Shown here: positions 1 through 11,024 of the stretch, in pieces | How positions within the stretch are numbered: the first letter of the stretch is position 1 | Layout: every line of letters begins with the position of its first letter | Source: Artocarpus heterophyllus | Lineage: Eukaryota; Streptophyta; Magnoliopsida; Rosales; Moraceae | Length of the DNA stretch: 64,000 bases | Direction of reading: 5' to 3' | NCBI GenBank assembly: GCA_025403435.1 | Contig: CM046351.1 | Span: 26,191,730-26,255,729, forward strand | Notes under the pieces: generated by a model | What the model was told of the DNA's origin: nothing | Seen by the model: the letters and a program-made list of their open reading frames with translations, nothing else | Databases searched by the model: none | Translations under genes and position numbers: made by a program

Positions 1-292
1 TGATCTCATTTCATGGTTTGTGTTTTTTTTTTTTTTTACAAGTTTACGTCTAACATAAGTATAATTAGGCCAATCAATCCACATACAAACTCTATGTCAA
101 GACAATAATTAATTTTTACATAATAAATAAGTATCATAATTATGCTGCTAAATATCAACATCAAGATTATTTTGAGACTTTTTGTCCATACGAAAGATGA
201 ATATTTTAATAGTAAAGCACTAAAGGAACTGAATTTTATGAAAAGCTTCTTATAACGTGAAGCATGTCATGATCTCCCCTTCAAATATATAA
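1..292. other. AT-rich flank, no gene seen
   Basis: Left edge of the window. The sequence is AT-rich with a poly-T run near position 24 and no reading frame or RNA gene that I can support. It ends at the target-site duplication of the copia element. Confidence 0.6.
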
Positions 293-297
293 GGCTC

Positions 298-2332
298 TGT
301 TAGACATGTATGCTCTAAGGAGTAAAAATGTAATACGTTTTTGGAGACATTTTTTATCAATAAAGAATTTATTCATTTATATATACCAAATATTGTCCTC
401 TTTACGTTCATATTTGTTGAATGTATGATAAGCAAACAATAGTCTGAGACTGTCAGTCTAAACCTTAAGAATTGGGCATATGATGGGATGATTATGCGGA
501 TGACGCAATTCTTAGGGTGACGGTCTAAAACATATGATCCGCAATCGAGGGAATAAAGTTGGGCACTTTATTCATGTAAAGATTGTTATGTTGTCTATAT
601 CCCTTTTGGGAGATGGTTTGTCTTGACCATCGGAGTTGGACTCCATGAATAGAAACATTGGCATGTTGTCATAGGTGACGATGTGTTGGATCGGGACATA
701 AAGTGAATTGATTTGGATTAATAATTCTGTCTTGGCAAATCGATTCACTTTAGACAATCATTTGTATTGTATCTTAATCCTGAGATGAATAATGGGCCCG
801 TTGTCTCGACTTGTGTCTTTTGATGTACCAATGGGTGACTCCCACATCTCTATAGTGGCATGCATGCCAGTACGTTGGAGGCATGACTCTTGATAGCGTA
901 GACTTGTTATTCATAGATATGGAATCCATAGCTCCTCTTTAGGAGTAATGATATCCTCTTATATGCGTTGTCCTGTAATTGGAAAACTGGAGCGCTCAAT
1001 CATTTGGATACATAGGTGTAACCGAATGGTATATTATCTATGGATGGTAAGTTTTCTAATGGTGAGACAATGGAACGTAAGATAAAAATAATCGGGAAGG
1101 TAAGACAGAACTTGTCCTTAAGCCGATTATGGATGATCATATGGGGATGCGATACACTATGATATGTCATGGAGACTTAACTACACGAGCTTCGTAATTC
1201 TATAAAGTTCGAGAGTGCAGCTCCAAGCTTTTAGTGGAGTAGCATTGGAGTTGATAATTGTGAAATGTATATCTGAGATATTGGGTTTCATAATTATCAT
1301 GAGCTTGAACTTTATAGGTCTATTTTGGTCTCCTTTGCTAGCTCACAAAATCCTGTAACGACACGGCGTGCTTTTCCAATAATTGGTGACTTATGTCGGA
1401 TTTATCAGATTAGTTTAAAATTTGTAAGAATCAAATAATTCATGTCTGTTTATCGGTTGAATTAATTATGTAAGAAAATCAGTTCAAGATGAACTTGTTG
1501 AATTATTGCGTTCGGGTAATTCTTGTCTGTTTATCGGTTGTTTTAATTTTGGACAATTAGAACAAGATAAACTTGTAGAATTATTGTGAATTGATTTATT
1601 TTCTTAGAGATTATCTTGATAAAGTTTGTTTTGATCAGATATCTTTTCTATTGGGCTATTTGAATCAAAACTGAGACTTTATCCTTTAGAATCTCGGGTG
1701 GAAAATAAAAGATTCACGGAGATTTTTTCTCGGCAGTTCGGCCTGCCGGATGACATGTTCGGCCTGCCGAACTGGCCTGTTCGGCTTGCCTATCAGAAAG
1801 TTCGGCCTGCCGACCGACGACAGTTAAGATTACGCGTTTTCACGCGGATCTTATCAGATATTGATCCGAACTTGATTCTGTTTCGATTTTTGAGACCTAA
1901 TCTGATATGGACTGACCCTAGGACCAATAGGTATAAAAAGGGAGTGAGTCTAATGATTTACTAAGATCAATTTGAGAGATTAAGAGTGATACTCTTCTAG
2001 TGAGCATCTGAAAACTCCCTGAGAGCTTTTGTTCACAAATCACGAACACTAGCTTTGGGTTCTCTCTGTTGGTTGGAAGGAGAGTCACCGGTGGAAGAGC
2101 TGTACGTGTGAGCCCACACTCACTCTGGTTGTGGATAGAGAATAGCAAAGAAGACCAGTTGGTTGAGGCTCTTCTGGAACGTTACTTCTCTACACAGGTC
2201 GCGGAGGTTCTTCGGCACACTGAGGTTAGTAAGATCTGTTTAATTTATACATATAACATGTCAAACTTGTGTTTTGGAAAATACTCTGATGAAATTTTTT
2301 TTAAAATTCCGCTGCGCACTTTGTTTCCAACA
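298..2332 (+). repeat. 5' LTR of copia element
   Basis: This 2035-bp LTR begins TGTTAGACATG and ends TTTCCAACA. It is colinear with 7120-9133. It is about 21 bp longer because it holds one extra copy of a TTCGGCYTGCC-containing unit near 1780-1805, inside a short GC-rich stretch (1725-1825) of several TTCGGCCTGCC words. A TATA box lies at 1932-1939. Confidence 0.96.
1932..1939 (+). promoter_or_regulatory. TATA box of copia 5' LTR
   Basis: TATAAAAA is followed by GGGAGTGAG and is conserved at 8733-8740 in the 3' LTR. It sits about 400 bp before the LTR end, a plausible place for the U3/R boundary. The promoter assignment rests on motif and position only. Confidence 0.6.
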
Positions 2333-2334
2333 AT

Positions 2335-2347
2335 TGGTATCAGAGAC
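2335..2347 (+). other. Primer-binding site (initiator Met tRNA)
   Basis: TGGTATCAGAGAC lies two bases after the 5' LTR end. TGGTATCAGAG is complementary to the 3' end of plant initiator methionine tRNA, the usual primer of copia elements. Confidence 0.88.
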
Positions 2348-3171
2348 AAGGTTTTTACATAAATTTGCAAGTTTGTGATTCAAGGATGAAGAATCAATAA
2401 ATGTCTCGATTATTCTCTTGTAATCTTAGTTTTTCTATTCTCTAGGGTGGAACCATAATATTACGGTTATTATTATTATTATGCTTGTAGCTTTGCTTGA
2501 TTGCTTTGCTTGTCTGCATTATAATATGATTTACCATGTATATTGATAACATGCCATATAGAATAGGGAGTGCCGCTCATATTAAAATTGTTCATGCATA
2601 ATTTTAAAATAAAACCTTGACTTCAAAAGATTGAGTGGGAGAAGGTTTTCGAAGAGAGAACCTAAGGCCTCCATCGTTGGTCCATAGGAAGAACATGGTG
2701 GTCCTGACCCCTAGGAAAGGATTTCTATCATGTACCAGATTGGATCTCTAAAAGGATAAGGTATTTTAGTATGATTTATGGTTGCATACCCCTAGGTGGT
2801 GATTATAAATCATGGATAAAATATTGAAACGGTGGTTATACACTCACGTTAATATTATTATTAACCTCCCCTAGGAGCTCTGTTAATAAAATTAATGGCC
2901 AAAGAAACGATTATTAGTATATGCTGGATCATACGGGTCCTGGATGGCATATATTAATCAGGAGAGGATCCGTGTTCCTAATTGAATTTGGCATGACTCC
3001 CCTAGGAGCTTGTTGAATTCTGAGTTGGGAATTATCGTTGTAAGGTTGTGATATTTTCAAGGTTTTGACACATAAACACATTTGTATAATTTTACATGAT
3101 TGTGTTATCTTACTAAATTATTATATATGTTTGCTTATGTTTGGTATATGATTCTTTATTGTAGATTGAAA
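2348..3171 (+). other. Untranslated leader of copia element
   Basis: This is the non-coding stretch between primer-binding site and gag. It contains the octamer CCCCTAGG four times, at 2708, 2789, 2868 and 2999, each in similar short surroundings. Leaders of LTR elements carry packaging and dimerisation signals; whether this motif has such a role is unknown. Confidence 0.55.
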
Positions 3172-4134
3172 ATGTCTAAAAACGTTTTATCATCGATACT
3201 TGACAAAAACCAATTAACCAGTGAAAACTATAATGATTAGAAACGGAACCTGGACATCGTCCTTTCCTTTGAGAAACTGAAATATGTACTGACAACTCCT
3301 TGTCCTCCCGAGCTTACGGGAGACTCAAGTAATGAGCAATTCCAAGCGTACGATCGCTGGAAAGATGCTAATGATCAGGCCCGCTGCTATGTTATGGCTA
3401 GCATGAACAATGTACTGCAGGCTCAACATCAGGATTATGAGACTGCGAAGCAGATCTTGGATAATCTTGAGGACATGTTTGGAGGCCAAGCCATAACAAA
3501 GCAGCAAGGGGCGCTTCGGAAACTCTTAAACTGTAGACAAAGACCGGGGACATCTGTAAAGGAGCATATGATGTTGGTCATGGGTTACCTCGCTGAGGCT
3601 CAAACCAATGGAGCCGACATCGATGCTGAAACTCAGATGACTATGGTCTTTGAGACTCTGTCTAAGGAATTTATTCCGTTTAGAGCTACTTTTAATTTGA
3701 GCAATAGACGGGATATGACCTTAACAGAACTGATGAAACAGTTACAGGAGTTTGAACTGCTGATCAGGGAGTCTCCTGCTGGTGGAGAGGCCAATATGGT
3801 AGCTACTTCTGGTTCCAATCCTAACTCTGGGAATGGAAAGAAGCAACGGGCCAAGAGTGGTAAGTATTCTATTCCTCTTGCTACCAAGAGCAAGAAGAAG
3901 AAGAAGAAGAACCCAAAGAAGCTTAAGTGCTTCTTCTGTGGTAAGGTCGGGCATATAAAGAAGCATTGCAAGGACTTCCTTTCCAAGGGAGGTAGGTGTG
4001 ATCTTCTATATTTAGAAACTTGTTTGGTTGAGGAATCCAGTGACATTTGGGTCATAGATTCCGGTGCAACTAATCATGTTTGTGTTTCTCTGCAGGGATT
4101 CAAAGAAACGAGAAGTCTACTTCGTGAAGACTGA
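3172..4134 (+). pseudogene. copia gag and protease, disrupted
   Basis: Start of the copia polyprotein. The ATG at 3172 opens a copia-type gag N-terminus, but codon 23 is TAG (3238-3240), where the family normally has a tryptophan. The same frame then runs open to a TGA at 4132-4134. Visible landmarks are a gag helical region, a Lys-rich linker, a CCHC zinc knuckle CFFCGKVGHIKKHC (about 3928-3969) and the protease active site WVIDSGATNHVC (about 4048-4083). Gag packages element RNA; the protease processes the polyprotein. The two in-frame stops make this copy non-functional. Confidence 0.93.
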
Positions 4135-4143
4135 ACGCTTCGG

Positions 4144-5792
4144 ATGGGCGATGGATCCTTGGTCTCAGCGGAAGCAGTGGGAGATGTCCATCTTTATTTT
4201 GATAATTATAGGAGTTTAATTTTGCGAGATTGTTTTTATGTTCCTAAATTTAAAAGGAATTTAATTTATGTATCTTCTTTATTTAAAGACTCCTACGTGG
4301 TATCTTTTAATGAAAAAGTGGTGATTCGTAAAAACAAATCTTTTATCTGTTCTGGATGGATGCAAAATAATCTATATTTTATCAAACCTAAGATGGACCT
4401 ATTGCTTAATGCTGAGATAAATGATAATGACTCAAAAAGACTTAAAACTTCTCACTCTAATAAGACTTATCTTTGGCATTTGCGCCTTGGCCATATTAAC
4501 CTGAATAGGATTCAAAGGTTGGTAAGGGATAGACCTTTAAGTCACTTAAAGGTGGAATCTATACCTCAATGTGAGTCTTGTTTGGAGGGTAAAATGACCA
4601 AAAGACCATACGGGTCTAAGGGCAATAGGGCCGAAGGGGTTCTAGAACTTGTGCATAGTGTGTTTGCGGACCGATGAACATCCGGGCACGAGGAGGGTAT
4701 GAGTACTTCGTCACTTTCATTGACGATTACTCAAGATATGGGTATGTGTACCTAATGCACCACAAAAGCGAAACTTATGATAAGTTCAGGGAGTTTCGGG
4801 CTGAAGTGGAAAAGCAATTGGGTAAACCCATAAAGGCACTTCGATCTGATCAAGGTGGGGAATACCTTTCTGATGAGTTCTTGGGACACTTGTTAGAGAA
4901 TGGGATTTTATCCCATTTGACTGCGCTGGGCACTCCGCAGCAGAATGGCGTAGCGGAGAGAAGGAATAGGACTTTGTTGGACATGATTCGGTCCATGATG
5001 AGTTATTCATCATTGCCTTTATCCTTTTGGGGATATGCACTACAAACCGCATGTTATCTTTTGAACAATGTGCCTTCAAAATCGATCCCTAAAACTCCTC
5101 ACGAGTTGTGGACAAGACGGAAGACATCCTTAAACCATATTCGCATATGGGGATGTCCAGCTCATGTCCTGTTTAAGGATCCGAATAAGTTGGAAGCATG
5201 TTCAGAAGTTTGCGTGTTTGTAGGATATCCAAAAGGGACTAAAGGGGGTTATTTTTATAACCCAAAGGAAAATAAAGTCGTGGTTTCAACTAATGGAACT
5301 TTCCTTAAGGAGAGTTACATGAACGACTTTAAACCTCGAAGCAAAGTGGTGCTTGAGGAGTTGAGGGGTGATCCGTTTACTCTGGAGGTTCCGAATGAAA
5401 CCATTCCGATCAGTGTAGAAAAACCAAACAAACCTGAACAACAACCTCAGGGGCTTCGGCGTAGTGGGAGGATCGGGCGTCAACCTGAAAGGTATATGTT
5501 CAATGGGGAAGTCTTTTTGGCTGAACCGGATGAACATGACAGGGATCCTTATACTTACGCAGAAGCCATGGAGGATGTTGATTCAAGACTCTGGACAGAG
5601 GCCATGAACATAGAGATGAAGTCTATAGAGACTAATCGGGTCTGGGAGCTTGTGGATCTTCCCGAAGGGGTAAAACCTATAGGGTGTAAGTGGATCTACA
5701 AGAGGAAAATAGGAGTGGATGGAAAGGTCGAAACCTTTAAGGCTAGACTGGTAGCTAAGGGTTATACGCAAAAGGAAGGAATTCGCCTGTAG
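4144..5792 (+). pseudogene. copia integrase and linker, frameshifted
   Basis: This continues the gag-pol frame after the TGA at 4132. The pre-integrase zinc-binding domain is readable (WHLRLGHIN, then CESCLEGK, an HHCC arrangement) to about 4660. The frame then changes there, apparently through a one-base loss near 4655-4665, and continues open from 4674 to 5792. The integrase core is visible: [23 protein letters not shown] and [16 protein letters not shown] supply the catalytic Asp, Asp and Glu. The start of reverse transcriptase ([22 protein letters not shown]) precedes a stop at about 5790. Integrase would insert the cDNA copy into chromosomes, but this copy is broken. Confidence 0.92.
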
Positions 5793-5794
5793 CC

Positions 5795-7105
5795 ATGCTT
5801 AAGTCCATCCGGATTCTCTTGTCCATAGCTACCGCTCTCGACTACGAGATTTGGCAGATGGATGTCAAGACGGCTTTTCTGAATGGCTATCTTGATGAGT
5901 CCATTTATATGGAACAACCAGACGGGTTCAAGGTCGCGGGTCAAGAGGGTAAGGTTTGTAAGCTGCTAAAGTCTATTTATGGACTTAAGCAGGCTTCTCG
6001 TTCTTGGAACATAAGATTTGATCAAGTGATCAAGACTTATGGGTTCTCACAAAATGTGGATGAACCATGTGTTTACAAACACATTAAGAATGGGAAGGTG
6101 GTTTTTCTACTACTCTATGTAGATGACATTCTGTTGATTGGCAATGACGTTGGGGCACTGTCATCGGTCAAATTATGGTTGACCAAGCAGTTTGACATGA
6201 AGGACTTAGGTGAGGCTAATTTTGTTCTCGGTATCCAGATCTTTCGGGATAGGAAGAACAAAATGATAACTTTGTCACAGGCCGGCTACATAGATAAAAT
6301 TCTCAGGAGGTTTGCAATGCAGGATTCCAAGAAAGGTGGGCAACCATCTAGGTCTGGAATTACTCTTTCTAAGAAAGACTCTCCAAAGTCTTATGAGGAA
6401 AGAGAATACATGAAGAAGGTGCCTTATGCTTCGGCAGTGGGTAGTCTCATGTATGCCATGCTTTGCACTCGACCGGATATTAGCTATGCGGTCAGGATTG
6501 TGAGTCGATTTCAGGCGGATCCAGGACCGAACCATTGGGTTGCGGTAAAGCATATTTTCAAGTACCTGAGAAGGACTCGAGGGTATATGCTTGTGTATTC
6601 GGGTGAGGATTTAACTCCTCTAGGATACACTGATTCGGATTTTCAATCCTGTCTGGATTCTAGGAAATCGACATCGGGGTTTGTGTTTACTCTAGGTGGC
6701 GGTGCCATCAGTTGGAGAAGTGCGAAGCAAGATTGCACTTCGGATTCAACGATGGAGGCCGAGTATGTGGCGGCTAGTGATGCTTCGAAAGAAGCAGTGT
6801 GGCTCCACAAGTTCCTTGGGGATCTTGAGGTAGTTCCTGGTATGGATAAGGCGGTATCACAGTACTGTGATAACAGTGCGGCGGTAGCTAATGCTAAGGA
6901 ACCAAGATTTCACAAGAAGAGTAAGCATATTGATCGAAAGTATCATGTGATAAAGGACTTCGTTGAGAGCGGGCATGTCACGGTGTGCAAGATTGCGTCA
7001 GAGGACAATTTAGCTGATCCATTCACGAAGACACTTACTGGGAGAGTCTTCGAGAGGCATGTGGAAGCTATGGGGATGCGAAATTTGCAGTATTTACTCA
7101 CTTAG
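5795..7105 (+). pseudogene. copia reverse transcriptase and RNase H, 5' part deleted
   Basis: An open stretch of 436 codons covers most of copia reverse transcriptase plus RNase H. It shows MDVKTAFLNG, YGLKQASRSWN, the catalytic LLYVDDILLIG, then the RNase H signatures GYTDSDF, MEAEYVAAS and YCDNSAA. The junction with the preceding frame at about 5785-5795 lacks a short conserved segment of the reverse transcriptase N-terminus. This looks like a deletion of about 19 bp that also shifts the frame. The catalytic YVDD and RNase H residues are intact, but the product cannot be made as part of a whole polyprotein. Confidence 0.93.
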
Positions 7106-7107
7106 TG

Positions 7108-7119
7108 CAAGTGGGAGAT
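7108..7119 (+). other. Polypurine tract of copia element
   Basis: CAAGTGGGAGAT directly abuts the 3' LTR start at 7120. AAGTGGGAGATTGTT is the usual copia arrangement, where a purine-rich RNA remnant primes plus-strand synthesis. Confidence 0.8.
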
Positions 7120-9133
7120 TGTTAGACATGTGTGCTCTAAGGAGTAAAAATGTAATACGTTTTTGGAGACATTTTTTATCAAATAAAGAATTTATTCATT
7201 TATATATTCCAAATATTGTCCTCTTTACGTTCATATTTGTTGAATGTATGATAAGCAAACAATAGTCTGAGACTGTCAGTCTAAACCTTAAGAATTGGGC
7301 ATATGATGGGATGATTATGCGGATGACGCAATTCTTAGGGTGACGGTCTAAAACATATGATCCGCAATCGAGGGAATAAAGTTGGGCGCTTTATTCATGT
7401 AAAGATTGTTATGTTGTCTATATCTCTTTTGGGAGATGGTTTGTCTTGACCATCGGAGTTGGACTCCATGAATAGAAACATTGGCATGTTGTCATAGGTG
7501 ACGATGTGTTGGATCGGGACATAAAGTGAATTGATTTGGATTAATAATTCTGTCTTGGCAAATCGATTCACTTTGGACAATCATTTATATTGTATCTTAA
7601 TCCTGAGATGAATAATGGGCCCGTTGTCTCGACTTGTGTCTTTTGATGTACCAATGGGTCACTCCCACATCTCTAAGTGGCATGCATGCTGGTACGTTGG
7701 AGGCATGACTCTTGATAGCGTAGACTTGTTATTCATAGATATGGAATCCATAGCTCCTCTTTAGGAGTAATGATATCCTCTTATATGCGTTGTCCTGTAA
7801 TTGGAAAACTGGAGCGCTCAATCATTTGGATACATAGGTGTAACCGAATGGTATACTATCTATGGATGGTAAGTTTTCTAATGGTGAGACAATGGAACGT
7901 AAGATAAAAATAATCGGGAAGGTAAGACAGAACTTGTCCTTAAGCCGATTATGGATGATCATATGGGGATGCGATACACTATGATATGTCATGGAGACTT
8001 AGCTACACGAGCTTCGTAATTCTATAAAGTTCGAGAGTGCAGCTCCAAGCTTTTAGTGGAGTAGCGTTGGAGTTGATAATTGTGAAATGTATATCTGGGA
8101 TATTGGGTTTCATAATTATCATGAGCTTGAACTTTATAGGTCCATTTTGGTCTCCTTTGCTAGCTCACAAAATCCTGTAACGACACGGCGTGCTTTTCCA
8201 ATAATTGGTGACTTATGTCGGATTTATCAGATTGGTTTAAAATTTGTAAGAATCAAATAATTCATGTCTGTTTATCGGTTGAATTAATTATGTAAGAAAA
8301 TCAGTTCAAGATGAACTTGTTGAATTATTGCGTTCGGGTAATTCTTGTCTGTTTATCGGTTGTTTTAATTTTGGACAATTAGAACAAGATAAACTTGTAG
8401 AATTATTGTGAATTGATTTATTTTCTTAGAGATTATCTTGATAAAGTTTGTTTTGATCAGATATCTTTTCTATTGGGCTATTTGAATCAAAACTGAGACT
8501 TTATCCTTTAGAATCTCGGGTGGAAAATAAAAGATTTGCGGAGATTTTTTCTCGGCAGTTCCGTCTGCCGGATGACGTGTTCGGCCTGCCGAACTGGCCT
8601 GTTCGGCCTGCCGACCGACGACAGTTAAGATTACGCGTTTTCACGCGGATCTTATCAGATATTGATCCTAACTTGATTCTGTTTCGATTTTTGAGACCTA
8701 ATCTGATATGCACTGACCCTAGGACCAATAGGTATAAAAAGGGAGTGAGTCTAATGATTTACTAAGATCAATTTGAGAGATTAAGAGTGATACTCTTCTA
8801 GTGAGCATCTGAAAACTCCCTGAGAGCTTTTGTTCACAAATCACGAACATTAGCTTTGGGTTCTCTCTGTTGGTTCGAATGAGAGTCACCGGTGGAAGAG
8901 CTGTACGTGTGAGCCCACACTCACTCCGGTTGTGGATAGAGAATAGCAAAGAAGACCAGTTGGTTGATGCTCTTCTGGAACGTTACTTCTCTACACAGGT
9001 CGCGGAGGTTCTTTGGCACACTGAGGTTAGTAAGATCTGTTTAATTTATACATATAACATGTCAAACTTGTGTTTTGGAAAATACTCTGATGAAAATTTT
9101 TTTAAAATTCCGCTGCGCACTTTGTTTCCAACA
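7120..9133 (+). repeat. 3' LTR of copia element
   Basis: This 2014-bp LTR is colinear with 298-2332, with a TATA box at 8733-8740. It is followed by the duplicated target GGCTC at 9134-9138. It lacks the 21-bp extra unit of the 5' LTR and differs at about 30 other positions by eye. Confidence 0.96.
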
Positions 9134-9138
9134 GGCTC

Positions 9139-10008
9139 AAGCTTAAAAGACAGATGGAGGTGTCTAGAAAGTTCAAAAAGTTTGAATTAAAAAAAAAAAA
9201 AACCAGAAAAAAAGCTTGAACGTTTAAGTTATTGTGGGAACATAAGTCGGTTGTACATATATTATAACTTGTCCCCCAAAGCCAAAATCCCTAAATAATT
9301 CAAGAAGCAAGTTAATTACTCAAGCACTTTTATAGAAAAGAATTCTCAATAACTTATACAAACAACTATCTTTATATAAATATAAATAATCAACTAAGCA
9401 AAAGTGTGTGAACCAGAATCCAATACAGTCTATCCGAATATCACATCTCGAAAAAAAAAAAAAAAAACCTCGTGTTCTAAAGGATTTCATCTCAGTAAAC
9501 ACAAGAAACAATGAGATGGAGGAAGAAAGAACCAAAAACCACAGCGAACTAAGTTTTTTTTTTAAATATTTTTATGGCAAAAATCCTTAGTTTGCTGTGG
9601 ATGTTGGTTCTCTTTACAGCCATCCCAGTACAGAAACACTCTCTAATTTTCCGAAATTCACAAACATAAAGTCCTATATATAGGCAGATCGCCAAAGACT
9701 TGAAAACTAACGAGGACTCTAATTGAGGGAAAAGAATATTAAAGATAAACTTATCATAATCATATCCCTTAAACATTCTTGGAAGTATGCTATTTGCTTA
9801 TAGTAAGAATTGAAACTGTATTATTTAATGCAATTTCCCTTATAAAAATTAATAAATGTTCAGATTGTACACGGTTAAATGTGGAGAGAATTTTTGAGAC
9901 TATTCCATACATTTTTATAAAAATCCTTGTTTGAATTAAATTGTAAGATTGAGATTAATAATTTCTTGGACACTCAATTGATATGTATGCATTTAATAAG
10001 AAGTAATT
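9139..10008. other. Intergenic, no gene seen
   Basis: AT-rich DNA with several poly-A or poly-T runs (around 9190, 9450 and 9555). I see no coding exon, tRNA or repeat boundary here. Confidence 0.5.
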
Positions 10009-10019
10009 TCAATTAGGCA

Positions 10020-11013
10020 GGGAAGAGAGAGAGTGGGCATTGGGGCTAGCCGACCGACGCGTCGTCGGTCTGCTGGCTCGCGTCGGTCGGCTGGCCTTCT
10101 ATCTTCGGTCAGGGGGTTGTCATTGGCTGCTTGACATGGTTCTAGGGTTCGTGCCGCTAGTGGATAGGAGATCGCCTTTGGTTCAAGGTTGGGCTCGGAG
10201 TTGGGAGGGAGAGGAACTTTGCTGTCGATCTGGTCTCGAGAATGGGGAGAAAAGAGGCGCCGTTGTCCGTGGAGGTTGTGGGTCGCTCGAATCTCTTCTG
10301 GGTTTGAGCTTGGGTGGCTGGGCGAGGGGGTAGGCTCGGCATCTTGGGTTTGCCATGGATAGGGCGAGAGAGGTGGTCGTCCGCTTGATGGCAACGTTGA
10401 GGGGCTTTCCCCTAGCTAGGGTGGGTTCGTGCCACTGGGTAAGGGTGGGTCACAGCTGCTCGAGTCTCTTCGTTGGGTTGGCCGAAGAGAGGCTGTGGGA
10501 GCTCTTCCATGATTAGGTGATTGAAATTGGGGAGCTAACGCTCTTGGGTGACTGGCGTTGAGGGACCTCAGATTTATGGATCACGATAGTAGCAACATTC
10601 TAGTTCTATGTTTTCTATTGTTTTTGTTTATTAGGTTTGTTGTAATAAGGGCAGTGGTTTCCTCCCTGGCCCTCTTGGTTGTGTTTATTGTTCTCGTGCT
10701 GCTGTGGACTATGTTGGGTTTAGAGGAAGGTGTCCCCATACCTCTTGATTTGTTAGGTGGTGTATTAAGTTAGGTTACGATAAAGATGTGGCTCTTTTGT
10801 GTGGTTGTTGGGACCATCGATTATAGGAGTTTAGCTCCGTGTAGGGGTAAGGATTTTTTAGCTTTGTAGTTCAGACCACGAATCCCCGACTAGGTTTTCT
10901 GAGTTTGCTTATAAACCTTGGTCTTAGTCTTCGGACCTTTGGTTGTATCTTGGCATAGTTTAGCTTTTTTTAATAAATTATTTTCCTTTAAAAATAAAAA
11001 ATTAAAAAAAAAA
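10020..11013 (+). mobile_element. Poly(A)-tailed retroposon with 11-bp TSD
   Basis: A 994-bp insertion is flanked by perfect copies of TCAATTAGGCA (10009-10019 and 11014-11024). It ends in an A-rich tail (about 10970-11013) that follows a TTTAATAAATT polyadenylation-like signal. The first 0.5 kb is far more GC-rich than the flanks. A poly(A) tail plus a TSD of this length is the mark of LINE-type (target-primed) retrotransposition. I recognise no LINE reverse transcriptase or endonuclease, so this is a 5'-truncated LINE end, a processed transcript or a large non-autonomous retroposon. The source transcript is unknown and its reading frames do not look like a known protein. Confidence 0.82.
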
Positions 11014-11024
11014 TCAATTAGGCA

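Larger units (their letters stand above)
298..9133 (+). mobile_element. Complete Ty1/copia LTR retrotransposon
   Basis: An 8.8-kb element bounded by two 2-kb LTRs, starting TGTTAGACATG and ending CCAACA. A perfect 5-bp duplication GGCTC sits immediately outside both ends (293-297 and 9134-9138). Inside, in order: an initiator-Met tRNA primer-binding site, gag with a CCHC zinc knuckle, an aspartic protease motif, integrase, reverse transcriptase and RNase H, then a polypurine tract. Integrase before reverse transcriptase defines Ty1/copia. The polyprotein is interrupted at four or more points, so this copy cannot encode its own proteins, though its cis signals look complete. By eye the LTRs differ at about 30 positions in 2 kb (roughly 1.5 percent), so the insertion is fairly recent. 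The lineage within copia was not determined. Confidence 0.97.

Noticed and set aside
572..757. Identical 61-codon frames in both copia LTRs (also 7395-7580)
   Set aside because: Identity follows from the LTRs being near-identical copies; there is no independent evidence of coding.
10040..10394. Overlapping frames on both strands in the GC-rich retroposon
   Set aside because: GC-rich sequence lacks stops by composition; the translations are Arg/Gly/Pro-rich and unlike known proteins.
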